DNA of 11,482 bases, from assembly GCA_001468855.1 (NCBI GenBank), contig LDIV01000001.1, positions 783,026 to 794,507 of the forward strand. The letters run 5' to 3'. Numbering within the stretch: position 1 is the stretch's first letter; each line of letters begins with the position of its first letter. The DNA comes from a candidate division TM6 bacterium UASB124. GTDB taxonomy: Bacteria; Dependentiae; Babeliae; Babeliales; RVW-14. Made by a program: the position numbers and the translations under genes. The notes beneath the pieces were generated by a model, which was not told where the DNA came from, ran no database searches, and was given only the letters and a program-made list of their open reading frames with translations. This document shows, piece after piece, positions 1 to 7,427 of this stretch.

Positions 1-2
1 TT

Positions 3-848
3 CTTATTGTGCATAAGCTCTATTGGGTGACAACCAATGCGGAACAAAAAATATTTACAGAAAAATATTGGCCCAATGTAGCCGATCTGAATTTGTTAAA
101 AGATGGCGAAATGCAGTCCAAAGCATCGCGTGATGTTGCGGTTGTGAATACATTTTTACATGATAATAATTTTAACATTCAGCTTGATGATTTAAAAAAC
201 ACATACGCTTTTTATGTTGCATCGATTTTGAAAGTCGTTCTTGAATGGGAAAATGTTGGGACGAGAACAACGTTAACGGTTGATGGCAAAGATTATCCGG
301 CTGTTCATTTTGATAAAGAAGATGATCAACAGTTTAAGATTTTTAATGTCTTAAATGATCCATCTTCATCAGATCAAGCAAATCAGATTTTAGAAATTAC
401 CGCGAAGAATGGCGATGTGGTTTACATGATGCAAGATCATAGAAACTGTTTACCATTAACCGGTTTCTCACTTTTGGATGTCATTACAAATATATGGCAG
501 AAAAATATAACAGAAGAGCATCACGATTACAGCTACCAGCAAGCTATCTTTCCTATGGTTGATATTGATCAAGAGGTTAATATCAGTTGGTTGAAAGATA
601 TGGAAGCTTGTGATGTATATAAAATTGTTCAAGCATTACAGCAAACAAAATTTCAGATGAATGAGAAGGGCGCAAAGGTTGAAAGTGCTGTGGCTATTTC
701 ATTTGTAGATGCGTGTTACCGACCGGAGCCACCAAAAGTATTCACGGTTAATGATGCATTTTATCTGTGGATTGTGCGTCCAGGTATGAAAACACCGATC
801 TTTGCTGCATATATTGATAAGGATGCATGGAAGGCACCACAAGAATAA
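3..848 (+). CDS. Serpin-family protein, C-terminal two thirds (5' end outside window)
   Basis: Serpins are usually protease inhibitors that trap the protease through an exposed reactive-centre loop. The frame is open to the window edge, so the N-terminus is missing; GTG at 9 is only the first in-window start codon. Numbering from that codon, the serpin order of elements is visible: a strand-rich core near residues 66-82, a segment like the 'vLELPY..SMvI' strand at 126-142, an 'FPMVDID' segment at 181-187 in the place of serpin 'lPKF', the hinge NEKGAKVESA at 218-227, and the C-terminal signature FTVNDAFYLWI at 245-255. The signature fits about 9 of 11 positions of the classical serpin pattern. 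About 280 residues are present against 370-400 for a whole serpin. The hinge lacks the Ala-rich P12-P9 run of good inhibitors, so inhibition is uncertain. The scissile bond probably lies near residues 234-238 (DACYR). A terminator follows, so this is the last gene of its transcript. Confidence 0.8.
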   Translation, partial: LIVHKLYWVTTNAEQKIFTEKYWPNVADLNLLKDGEMQSKASRDVAVVNTFLHDNNFNIQLDDLKNTYAFYVASILKVVLEWENVGTRTTLTVDGKDYPAVHFDKEDDQQFKIFNVLNDPSSSDQANQILEITAKNGDVVYMMQDHRNCLPLTGFSLLDVITNIWQKNITEEHHDYSYQQAIFPMVDIDQEVNISWLKDMEACDVYKIVQALQQTKFQMNEKGAKVESAVAISFVDACYRPEPPKVFTVNDAFYLWIVRPGMKTPIFAAYIDKDAWKAPQE

Positions 849-883
849 AATTCATGTAATAGATATTGATAGAAAAAAATTAT

Positions 884-910
884 GGGCTGCATATCGCAGC
901 CCTTTTTTTT
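884..910 (+). terminator. Intrinsic terminator after the serpin gene
   Basis: A perfect 7-bp GC-rich stem (GGGCTGC at 884-890 with GCAGCCC at 896-902) with a 5-nt loop is followed directly by eight T residues (903-910). It starts 36 bp after the serpin stop codon. It separates this transcript from the RING gene, which has its own promoter. Confidence 0.92.
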
Positions 911-939
911 ATGAGATGCGAATCTTAGGTTTTGTTGCA

Positions 940-968
940 TTGACTATTTATTTTGTTTGCGCTAGAAT
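940..968 (+). promoter_or_regulatory. Sigma70-type promoter of the RING-finger gene
   Basis: TTGACT (940-945) and TAGAAT (963-968) each match five of six consensus bases and are separated by the ideal 17 bp. Transcription would start near 975, giving a leader of about 24 nt with the Shine-Dalgarno-like GGAAAGGG (986-993) before the ATG at 999. The promoter lies just after the terminator at 884-910. Confidence 0.75.
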
Positions 969-998
969 CCCTCGCCTCAAAAACTGGAAAGGGATCTC

Positions 999-2408
999 AT
1001 GAAAAAAATAATTATGCTGATAGTGTGCGCATTGTTTGTTACAACCGTAACACCAATCGGCAAAAAACAGGCTTATACATGGGCTGCTGTTGGCGGCGGA
1101 GCTAGTGCACTTGCTACCGGTATGACGCTTAATCATTTTGGTTGTAGTAAAAAAACGACAATAGGAGCATCGGCGGTGGTTGGTCTTTTAGCAACGCTTA
1201 TAAGTAGTAACGTATTAGTACGATATACGCCGGAAAGGAAAACGGCTGAGTATGTAGCTAAATGTGCCGAGATATATCAGACGTTTGACACGATTGAAAA
1301 AGATCTCTTGATCAATCATGAATATTCAATGCCAGACGAACTATTAGCCGTAGCTACTATACGCTTTGGTACGGCTAGCCCGCTGTATCTTGCCAAAAAA
1401 CAACTCATGACATTTACAGAATCTCTTGTGAAGAGTTCTCATGTGCTACAAACAGTTTGTAGTGCGCATCAAGTATTATTGCACGATGACGAATGTAAGA
1501 AAATTTTTCAGGATTGCCGTGATGGGATTGAAACCAAAACAAAACAATTGAGTCAGCGTATCGCTCTCGTGCTTGACCGTATTGTGCAAAACCCAAAATT
1601 TCGTGAGCAGGCAGCTTGTTATAAAGTGACTGACTACAAGACTCAGTGCGAGAAAGTAGGGGCTGCTTTGTATGCTGTTAAATCAGATTTTTTGATTAGA
1701 ATAGATCCGGGTTATCCAGAAGATATATTGGTACGTGCAACAACTGCCTTTGGTACCAGTTGGCCTCTGGTACTTGCTCGAGACCATATAATAAAGCTGT
1801 CGCGTAGATTTACCGATATATCAGCTGATGCTTATAAAGCAGATCAAGCGTATCAGGATTTGCAAAAAGATCCTGATTGTAAGGACTATTTTGAAAACTG
1901 TCAGCGAATGAATAATGATATGCGTGATTTGTGGAAAAGAATCGAAGATGTGCAAAAGCTTATTATTACGCATCCATTTTATTCAAATCAGGTTGAATTA
2001 TATGAGAACCATATAAAATACGAGCGTGAGATGGAGGCTAAACGGCTGGAACTTGCACAGCAAGTAAAAATCCAGGAGATGGCGCATCAGGAAAAAATGC
2101 AGGAGCTTACTAATCAGAAACAAATCAAAGAGCTTCAGGGTTCGATTGAAAAACTTAATAAAGAAATTCAAAAGGTGCTTGAACAAAACAAGCACCTTCA
2201 ATCATTTGTAGATAAAAACAAATATAGGGGGGAGACATGCTCCATTTGCCAAGATAATTACCGGACAGGGCAAACGGTTGGTATTTTAAGTTGTAACCAT
2301 GTGTTTCATAAGGACTGTGTTGCTACTTGGTTGAATAATTATAACAGGACATGTCCGTTGTGCCGTGCTGAAAATGCACGCATCAATAAGCAAGAAGTCG
2401 TTCAGTAA
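999..2408 (+). CDS. RING-H2 finger protein with signal/membrane N-terminus, tandem repeat domain and coiled coil
   Basis: RING-H2 fingers bind two zinc ions and recruit ubiquitin-charged E2 enzymes, so this is a candidate ubiquitin ligase acting on the eukaryotic host. The C-terminus has all eight ligands: C414-x2-C417-x14-C432-x-H434-x2-H437-x2-C440-x11-C452-x2-C455, with the WL after C440 and CPLCR end typical of active E3 RINGs. The N-terminus is a Lys-led hydrophobic signal-like segment (1-20), followed by two Gly/Ala-rich hydrophobic stretches (about 27-48 and 54-74). Residues 83-209 and 213-335 are tandem copies of one unrecognised domain. They share a P-x(8-9)-FGT-x2-PL block (112-129 and 240-257) and a C-x6-C pair (166/173 and 294/301), all at exactly 128-residue spacing. 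Residues 341-404 form a Glu/Gln/Lys-rich coiled coil. The ATG at 999 has a good Shine-Dalgarno. The RING assignment is firm; ubiquitin-ligase activity and host delivery are inferred. Confidence 0.9.
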   Translation: MKKIIMLIVCALFVTTVTPIGKKQAYTWAAVGGGASALATGMTLNHFGCSKKTTIGASAVVGLLATLISSNVLVRYTPERKTAEYVAKCAEIYQTFDTIEKDLLINHEYSMPDELLAVATIRFGTASPLYLAKKQLMTFTESLVKSSHVLQTVCSAHQVLLHDDECKKIFQDCRDGIETKTKQLSQRIALVLDRIVQNPKFREQAACYKVTDYKTQCEKVGAALYAVKSDFLIRIDPGYPEDILVRATTAFGTSWPLVLARDHIIKLSRRFTDISADAYKADQAYQDLQKDPDCKDYFENCQRMNNDMRDLWKRIEDVQKLIITHPFYSNQVELYENHIKYEREMEAKRLELAQQVKIQEMAHQEKMQELTNQKQIKELQGSIEKLNKEIQKVLEQNKHLQSFVDKNKYRGETCSICQDNYRTGQTVGILSCNHVFHKDCVATWLNNYNRTCPLCRAENARINKQEVVQ

Positions 2409-2412
2409 TCTT

Positions 2413-3801
2413 TTAAACTTTTTCTTCGCCGGGAGGCACTCGCGCTCCGCGTGCCATCGATGCAAAAACTCCCACAACACACAACAATCCAAAAATAAAA
2501 AATATGATTCTTGTGCTCTGTATGAGTTGTGGAAATACATCACTGGAGATTTTTATTTTGCCGATAATGAGTGAGAATACCAGCATTGTTATTCCCATGC
2601 TGAGTGTTTGCCCAAACATTCTCATGGTACCCAAGAGTGACGATGCGATACCCAGATGCCGAGTAGTAACGGCTTCCATGGTTGCATGCGTATTGGGTGT
2701 TGCAAAAAGACTTTGTCCCAATCCAAAACAAAAGAAGAGGATGGCAAGAAGATAAAATGGTGTGCTTTCATGTAAAGCGAAACTTATACCAAAAAGAGCG
2801 ACTGCATCAATTGCCATGCCAAGCGATGCAAGAATTCTTGGGTCTCTATGGTCAGATCGTCTGCCTACTATTGGTGAGCCAAATGCAACTGTCGTTGCGA
2901 TGATTAAAATAAGCAATCCTGCTTTATTGGGTTGTAGGTTCCGTATGTATTGTAGGTAGAGGCTCATTGTAAAAGGAACGGCAAACGCGGCGCTAAAGTT
3001 AAGTAATGTTGCTAAATTCGACATAGCAAATTTTCTATTTTTAAGGAGCACATTAATATCAAACACCGGATGTGCCGTGATGTCTTCGAGAATGCAAAAT
3101 ACGATAAATAAAAATACCCCGGTTATTATTGTCAGATATCCGGCTATTGCAGGAAGCATGGTGGTGCCATAAAGCATGGCGATTACCGCAAGGCCATATA
3201 AAATGGAGCCTTTAAGATCAAACTTTTCACCGTTTGCATGAGCCCATTCCTCTTTTATATAGGCAAGGCTCATACAAATAACAAGCATACCAAGCAATGC
3301 AGCGGCAATAAAAATGTACCGCCACCCAAGATATTGTGTTATGAGTCCACCTATTGCCGGGCCCATGGAGCTTCCCATATAAACGCCGGCCGTATTAATG
3401 CCAAGTGCGCGACCTCTTTCTTGCGGTGGAAATAGTGATACAAGAATGGCTATTGATGTGCCAAAGATCATGGCGCTTCCGAGTCCCTGGAATGCGCGGG
3501 CGACAAGCAGAAACGGGCCCGAAAATGCCACACTACATAAAAGAGAGGTTAAGGTAAAAATAATGGTACCGCCGATAAATAATTTTCTTCTTCCCCATAT
3601 GTCGGCTAATCTGCCCAGAGGAACAAGAAAAACCGCAGTAGACAAAAGAAACGTCGTTGCCACCCATCCAAGAGAGACAACGTTCATATCAAAATCTTTG
3701 GCAATAAAAGGCAAGGCCAAGTTGAGTGCGTTGCCGACAAATGGTGTCAGAAAACCACAAAGGCCAAACATGAAAAGAATTTTGTATTTATGTATAGACA
3801 T
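2413..3801 (-). CDS. MFS transporter, DHA2-like drug:proton antiporter type
   Basis: This is a 462-residue polytopic inner-membrane protein of the major facilitator superfamily, probably exporting a small toxic or drug-like compound using the proton gradient. Motif A is G63-R-L-A-D67-I-W-G70-R-R-K between helices 2 and 3. Motif B is in RAFQGLGSAMIFG (102-114). Antiporter motif C is in AGVYMGSSMGPAIGG (138-152). The 'GWRYIF' after motif C, and the length and number of hydrophobic segments, fit the 14-helix DHA2 group (EmrB/QacA-like) better than the 12-helix groups. A degenerate second motif A, GRRSDHRDPR, lies in the middle of the second half. I chose the ATG at 3801, with AAAGGT about 9 nt upstream, over a GTG at 3807 that sits too close to that Shine-Dalgarno. 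The gene ends 4 bp from the stop of the convergent RING gene and is divergent from the GNAT gene. Substrate unknown. Confidence 0.9.
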   Translation of the reverse strand: MSIHKYKILFMFGLCGFLTPFVGNALNLALPFIAKDFDMNVVSLGWVATTFLLSTAVFLVPLGRLADIWGRRKLFIGGTIIFTLTSLLCSVAFSGPFLLVARAFQGLGSAMIFGTSIAILVSLFPPQERGRALGINTAGVYMGSSMGPAIGGLITQYLGWRYIFIAAALLGMLVICMSLAYIKEEWAHANGEKFDLKGSILYGLAVIAMLYGTTMLPAIAGYLTIITGVFLFIVFCILEDITAHPVFDINVLLKNRKFAMSNLATLLNFSAAFAVPFTMSLYLQYIRNLQPNKAGLLILIIATTVAFGSPIVGRRSDHRDPRILASLGMAIDAVALFGISFALHESTPFYLLAILFFCFGLGQSLFATPNTHATMEAVTTRHLGIASSLLGTMRMFGQTLSMGITMLVFSLIIGKIKISSDVFPQLIQSTRIIFFIFGLLCVVGVFASMARGARVPPGEEKV

Positions 3802-3904
3802 TGGCACACTACCTTTATGAGCTTAAAATACTGTTAAATACTGCTCTTTTAGCTTAGCATGAAGTTTGGGAGTGCCAAAATGGCATAATTATAAAGGATT
3901 TTGC

Positions 3905-4441
3905 ATGAATATAATGGGAAAAATCATTACTTTAAAACCACTACATGAATCATTCTTTGCAGTGTACCATGTCATGTTTTCTCCTGTGGTTCGTCAAATT
4001 TTGGGGCTGCCGCCTGTTTGCGAAGCACAGGATACAATCAATTTCTTAAAAACTGCAATGGTTGATAAGCAATATTGTATGTTTTATTGCATTTTTGATA
4101 ACAATTCAGATTCATTAATAGGTGCGGTTGTCATCCGAAGTCCGGAGCATCCCAATGGACAACTGGGTTCATGGCTTAATGAAAACTTTTGGGGAGGGGG
4201 GCGGTATCAAGAGGCGTTGTATTTGGTCTTAATGAAGTATTTTGAGATCCCGGGAAATAATTCTATTGTTGCATTTATTGATGAAAACAATGCACGTAGT
4301 CTCAGTGCGCATCAAAAATTTGGTTTTGAGATTGTTGAAAAATTGCCTGAAGATGATAAAAAATATTGCAGTGGCAAGAAAACGATTAAAGTTATTTTAA
4401 GTAGAGCACTATTTGAGCAAGGAAGGATGCGTCATGAATAA
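3905..4441 (+). CDS. GNAT-family N-acetyltransferase (RimJ/RimL-like)
   Basis: This family transfers an acetyl group from acetyl-CoA to an amine on a protein, antibiotic or metabolite. The 178-residue product has the RimJ/RimL layout: a β-strand start (IITLKPL, 7-13), a central sheet (LIGAVVIR, 71-78; GSWLNENFW, 88-96), a pyrophosphate-binding loop as WGGGRYQEA (96-104) in place of the usual Q/R-x2-G-x-G/A, and the C-terminal motif B region NARSLSAHQKFGFE (129-142). The ATG at 3905 has AAAGGA 6 nt upstream. An upstream in-frame TTG at 3866 lacks a ribosome site and was not used. The last 8 bp overlap the start of the VOC gene, so the two are co-transcribed and probably translationally coupled. 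The substrate cannot be read from the sequence. Confidence 0.85.
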   Translation: MNIMGKIITLKPLHESFFAVYHVMFSPVVRQILGLPPVCEAQDTINFLKTAMVDKQYCMFYCIFDNNSDSLIGAVVIRSPEHPNGQLGSWLNENFWGGGRYQEALYLVLMKYFEIPGNNSIVAFIDENNARSLSAHQKFGFEIVEKLPEDDKKYCSGKKTIKVILSRALFEQGRMRHE

Positions 4442-4823
4442 ATCCAAATACATATATCATCATATGGGTATTCCTACAAAGACGCCTAAGCCTAATGAAC
4501 GGTATAGTTCAACATTTAAGATGTATACATCTGATGGTCAGGATAAAAATTTTAGAATCCAGTGGCATCGTTATGAAGAAGGATGTCCGTTGCATCCGTT
4601 ACTTCAAACTGTCCCGCATATAGCATTTAAAGTTGACAGTATTGATGATGCAATAAAAGACAAAACAATTCTCTTGGCGCCATATTATCCCTTTGCAGGA
4701 TTTCGTGTTGCTGTTGTTGAGATCGATGGAGCTCCTATTGAATTTATAGAGACGAGCTTAAGCGAAGAAGAAATCTGGGGCGATTCACATAAGAGCTCTG
4801 TTATATATCCGGAAGCACAATAA
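4434..4823 (+). CDS. VOC-superfamily (glyoxalase/bleomycin-resistance fold) protein
   Basis: VOC proteins are βαβββ modules that bind a metal and act as lyases, epimerases, dioxygenases or drug-binding proteins. The 129 residues hold one pair of modules. Likely metal ligands are His10 in HHMGIP, His62 in PHIAFKVDSIDDA (61-73) and Glu103 in DGAPIEFIE (98-106). All three lie at the positions expected for VOC sites, and a fourth ligand may come from the 43-50 region (QWHRYEEG). The ATG at 4434 follows AAGGA with about 7 nt spacing and overlaps the end of the GNAT gene. The pairing with an acetyltransferase and a divergent efflux pump suggests handling of a small toxic compound, but this is inference. 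The gene converges on the clostripain gene, leaving 22 bp with no clear terminator. Confidence 0.8.
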   Translation: MNKSKYIYHHMGIPTKTPKPNERYSSTFKMYTSDGQDKNFRIQWHRYEEGCPLHPLLQTVPHIAFKVDSIDDAIKDKTILLAPYYPFAGFRVAVVEIDGAPIEFIETSLSEEEIWGDSHKSSVIYPEAQ

Positions 4824-4845
4824 TACATCCGGCAATGTTTTGTGC

Positions 4846-6168
4846 TTAACAATATGACTCAATGAAACGTGACCACTCTGTTTCTTGAGCAAAACTTGTT
4901 AATAAATACGATAAATCAATTTCTCCTGATGCCGGATAATAAATTGAAAGTCCTTTTGCTCCGGCATATACAGGTCCGTTTTCATTTGCCAAGACAGTTT
5001 GATTGATTTTGTCCAAGCCATCCTGTATTACATCGTTAAGAGCATCCAATGCTTTTTGATATTCTTTGGTTGGCGGTTCAATACGTGATTTCCTTCCTTG
5101 ATGTTCAAATATAATGAGTGATTTTGGTGATGCTTTTTTGGTTTGATTTAAAATATTTACATAAAATGAATACAAATCGATATATTCAGGCATTTCAAAT
5201 GAAAGACATGCTTTGCGTGCCGCAAGAATCATATTCTTTGTTTTTGTTGCATCAATAGTGCTACAGGCTTCAACAGCAGCAATAAATTGATCGATGTTTT
5301 TTTTGATTATGTTAATTGATTTGATATCAATGGCTGACAATGTAAAATCGGTTGTTAATTCTTGCGTTGTGTAAAAGTTTTTATAGGACGCGACCATGTT
5401 TTGAGCCAAGATCAAGGGTGTTGTCTTTGCTGGATTAAGCGACAAAGGACGTAGGAATTGCGAATATGGATATCCATTGCCTGGGATTGTTTGCTCAGAG
5501 CCAACAAAGACGTCGGCAAGATCATTCATTTGGTAAGCAACTTCTACCATTGCCATTAAACATGCATCCATTGCTATGACATCAAGTTTTTTGCCGATGA
5601 GCTGCTTTGTTTTTTCCAAGACGCCGGCCAAGCTCTTGTTGGTCAAACATGTTTTTTGTTCATCGTCATACAAAATACCACGCTGTAGCATGTTTGGCTG
5701 AACATACAGATATGGGAGCGAATTTCGAACAGCAGCAGGAGAAAAATCCTGTACACCACTTCCATGATCCCAAAGTATGAGTGCATAATGATCTGCCGGA
5801 TACGTTTTAAATGCCCATTGTATTGAATTAAAAAGTTCTGTTGCAGGATCATATCCCATTTCAGAAGACAGCGTGCCGGCATCTGTTTTGCCGCCTGGGG
5901 TTATTTTATAACGCCAGGTTTTTTTATCACTGGGTTTATCCCATTGTACAAGAACATTAAGTCCCTTGGCTGATGTAATGCCGGCAGACATGTCTTTGAT
6001 ATTATATAAAGCATAGGGTGCAAGATTATTATCTGCTGCTATATACACTAAAAAAGTCCATATGGCTTCATCTTGAGAATCATTTGGTTTGTGGTTGATT
6101 GATGGCGATGCTATGCCTAAAAGGCAGAGAGCAATAAGCGTTGTTAATAAAATTTTGTTGATACGCAT
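4846..6168 (-). CDS. Secreted clostripain-family cysteine peptidase (C11)
   Basis: Clostripain (family C11, clan CD) cleaves after Arg or Lys using a His/Cys dyad and is normally self-activated. This 440-residue protein starts with a Sec signal peptide (MRINK then a hydrophobic run to about residue 20, GIA-SPS as likely cleavage site). The mature part opens with the typical WTFLVYIAADNNL (37-49). The catalytic His is His135 in ILWDHGSG (131-138). The nucleophile is Cys203 in VIAMDACLMAMVEV (197-210), followed by the conserved SEQTIPGNGYPY (224-235). Later parts contain the Leu/Ile-rich C-terminal region ending in GLSIYYP. The ATG at 6168 has an excellent Shine-Dalgarno, AGGAGAGG, 7 nt upstream; the longer start at 6186 lies upstream of that site and was rejected. 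Both catalytic residues are intact, so activity is expected. Substrates may be host or periplasmic proteins. S1 specificity was not judged. Confidence 0.92.
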   Translation of the reverse strand: MRINKILLTTLIALCLLGIASPSINHKPNDSQDEAIWTFLVYIAADNNLAPYALYNIKDMSAGITSAKGLNVLVQWDKPSDKKTWRYKITPGGKTDAGTLSSEMGYDPATELFNSIQWAFKTYPADHYALILWDHGSGVQDFSPAAVRNSLPYLYVQPNMLQRGILYDDEQKTCLTNKSLAGVLEKTKQLIGKKLDVIAMDACLMAMVEVAYQMNDLADVFVGSEQTIPGNGYPYSQFLRPLSLNPAKTTPLILAQNMVASYKNFYTTQELTTDFTLSAIDIKSINIIKKNIDQFIAAVEACSTIDATKTKNMILAARKACLSFEMPEYIDLYSFYVNILNQTKKASPKSLIIFEHQGRKSRIEPPTKEYQKALDALNDVIQDGLDKINQTVLANENGPVYAGAKGLSIYYPASGEIDLSYLLTSFAQETEWSRFIESYC

Positions 6169-6461
6169 AATAGAACCTCTCCTCATAAATATATGGTTAA
6201 ACTTACGTTCTTTGTATGTGTTCCACTACAATACCGTTTTACTTTTTCAAAAGGCAAGGCTTTATCCCAATCATGATAAAAGCACCGTATACAACGAATA
6301 AATATCCACATTGTTATGCTTGACAGGTCTGTTTTTTGAGTTCATTTCCCTTTGTAATTAGAAGTGGGGCGTGGCTGTGCATCATTTGAAAAATGTGCTT
6401 AGATAGGGCAAACTTGAGTGATTAGATAAAAATATTTTGTAGTCTCGAGGGGGTCTTCTGT
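6169..6461. other. Divergent intergenic region between the clostripain gene and the small exported proteins
   Basis: These 293 bp must contain the start signals for both flanking genes. A TTGACA lies at 6320-6325 on the plus strand but has no convincing -10 at 16-18 bp. On the minus strand a TTGCCT-18-TATTGT pair is the best but weak candidate. GAGGGGG (6447-6453) is the Shine-Dalgarno of the gene at 6462. A 15-bp sequence at 6189-6203 recurs exactly at 8825-8839. No ORF or structured RNA was recognised. Confidence 0.5.
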
Positions 6462-6782
6462 ATGAATATGCGTTTTATTATTTCGAATATTCTTTGTATA
6501 ACTTTTATTTTTTGGGGTGCGTTGGCTTGCAATGATACAACGATGAAAATTGGCGATATGACATATACCTACGGTCCTGATGGAAAAACGTGTGTGTCTA
6601 TAAAGATTGGTAATACTACCTATACTTATGGCCCCAATGGTAAAACATATACAACGATAAGAATAGGCGATAGTTCCTATACGTATGGTTCTACGGGTGA
6701 AACATACATGGCATTCGATGTTGGTAATAACACTATTATATATGGCCCGAACGGTGAAATGCGTACGATTGTCAGAGGTTGA
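6462..6782 (+). CDS. Small exported protein with four 19-residue YTYG repeats
   Basis: I do not recognise a named family. The 106-residue product starts with a hydrophobic signal segment (about residues 4-22) ending in ALAC, so Cys23 could be lipidated, although ALAC is a relaxed lipobox. The mature part, from residue 28, is almost entirely four tandem 19-residue repeats with the pattern I-K-I-G-D-x-T-Y-T-Y-G-P-N-G-K-T-Y. The fourth repeat is the most diverged (residues 85-103) and a short basic tail follows. The repeats alternate polar and hydrophobic residues with a Gly-Pro-Asn-Gly turn, which suggests a β-hairpin or β-roll surface structure. GAGGGGG lies 8 nt before the ATG. The next gene begins 9 bp downstream, probably in the same operon. 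A surface or envelope role is inferred from the signal only. Confidence 0.75.
   Translation: MNMRFIISNILCITFIFWGALACNDTTMKIGDMTYTYGPDGKTCVSIKIGNTTYTYGPNGKTYTTIRIGDSSYTYGSTGETYMAFDVGNNTIIYGPNGEMRTIVRG
6543..6770 (+). repeat. Four tandem 57-bp coding repeats
   Basis: Units start at 6543, 6600, 6657 and 6714, each encoding 19 residues in frame within the small exported protein. Protein similarity is much stronger than DNA identity, so the array is old and selected at the protein level rather than a recent slippage product. Units 1 and 2 are the most alike. Confidence 0.85.
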
Positions 6783-6791
6783 TAGCAGACT

Positions 6792-7145
6792 ATGAAAACA
6801 AAATTAGCTTTTTTGATACCATGTTTAGCGTTATTTGTTGCTTGCGCCGATCAACAGACCAGGGCGCTGAGACGAGTTGAGCTTATGCTTGAGGGTTTGA
6901 TTGGTTATACAGAAGAAGAAGTAATTCTGCAATTAGGAGCTCCTGAAAGCACTCAAGATGTTGCCGGATTCAAAGTTTATCATTATCACAAGAGTTACGG
7001 TACCTGTACTCAAGAATATACCGATACGCATTGTTACGGATTATATAGCACAAGCACGCGAAACACGTGGGAAATGTATGATAAGTTCGATTTGTTCTTT
7101 AGAGACGGGCGCGTGGAAACGTGGAAGTGCTCGGTAAAACGGTAG
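6792..7145 (+). CDS. Small lipoprotein with BamE/SmpA-like domain pattern
   Basis: This 117-residue protein has a signal sequence with a relaxed lipobox, FVAC, so Cys18 is the likely lipidated residue and the mature protein would be anchored to a membrane facing the periplasm. The body resembles the BamE/SmpA-like fold: G38-Y-T-E-E-E-V then LGAPES (48-53), like the 'G-x-s-x-x-e-V-x-x-x-lG-x-P' start of that domain, then β strands KVYHYHK (61-67) and FDLFFRDGRVETWKC (99-113). Cys72 and Cys81 sit in a loop and could pair. The gene starts 9 bp after the stop of the repeat protein and lacks a strong Shine-Dalgarno at the usual distance (AGAGG lies 13 nt upstream), so translational coupling is likely. 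Domain similarity is judged by eye only and a specific BAM role is not claimed. Confidence 0.7.
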   Translation: MKTKLAFLIPCLALFVACADQQTRALRRVELMLEGLIGYTEEEVILQLGAPESTQDVAGFKVYHYHKSYGTCTQEYTDTHCYGLYSTSTRNTWEMYDKFDLFFRDGRVETWKCSVKR

Positions 7146-7391
7146 AACCTTAAATATCATATAAGAACTGCTGTTACACCATAATAATCATTGATTGTAA
7201 TCACATTCAATTATAAAGCCTCTGACCGATTAATAAAAACCCTAAATGTATACGAAAGAAATACGATACATGATAAGTACCAATACTTATTCATTCTACA
7301 AATACCGCCGCACCGTTACCTTGTTTTTGTTGAATATCACAGTATTCCAACGTTTTATTCAAAGATGGGCGAATCATCAATCTATGTGAAA

Positions 7392-7415
7392 GAGGCAGAC
7401 AACCGTCTGCCCCTC
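7392..7415 (-). terminator. Hairpin downstream of asnA, probable terminator
   Basis: GAGGCAGAC (7392-7400) pairs with GTCTGCC/CTC (7405-7415, one bulged base) around a 4-nt loop. It lies 12 bp beyond the asnA stop codon. On the minus strand the stem is followed by only a short T-run (TTTC when the last stem base is counted), so termination may be weak or factor-assisted. Confidence 0.55.
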
Positions 7416-7427
7416 ATAATCAACACA

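Noticed and set aside
3801..3883. Inverted repeats TTGGCAC/GTGCCAA and TGCCA-AAA-TGGCA in the MFS/GNAT divergent region
   Set aside because: They might be a regulator site shared by the divergent genes, but the arms are short and no regulator gene is nearby. No clear promoter could be placed on either strand.
4813..4847. 8-bp inverted repeat AAGCACAA/TTGTGCTT at the convergent ends of the VOC and clostripain genes
   Set aside because: The stem is AT-rich with a 19-nt loop and there is no T-run on either strand, so it is not a convincing terminator.
6320..6325. Isolated TTGACA upstream of the repeat-protein gene
   Set aside because: No -10 hexamer with acceptable spacing follows it.
7273..7290. 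Perfect 7-bp palindromic hairpin ATAAGTA-CCAA-TACTTAT
   Set aside because: It is AT-rich with no T-run after it, 130 bp beyond the lipoprotein stop. It could be an operator or a weak hairpin, but nothing supports a specific role.
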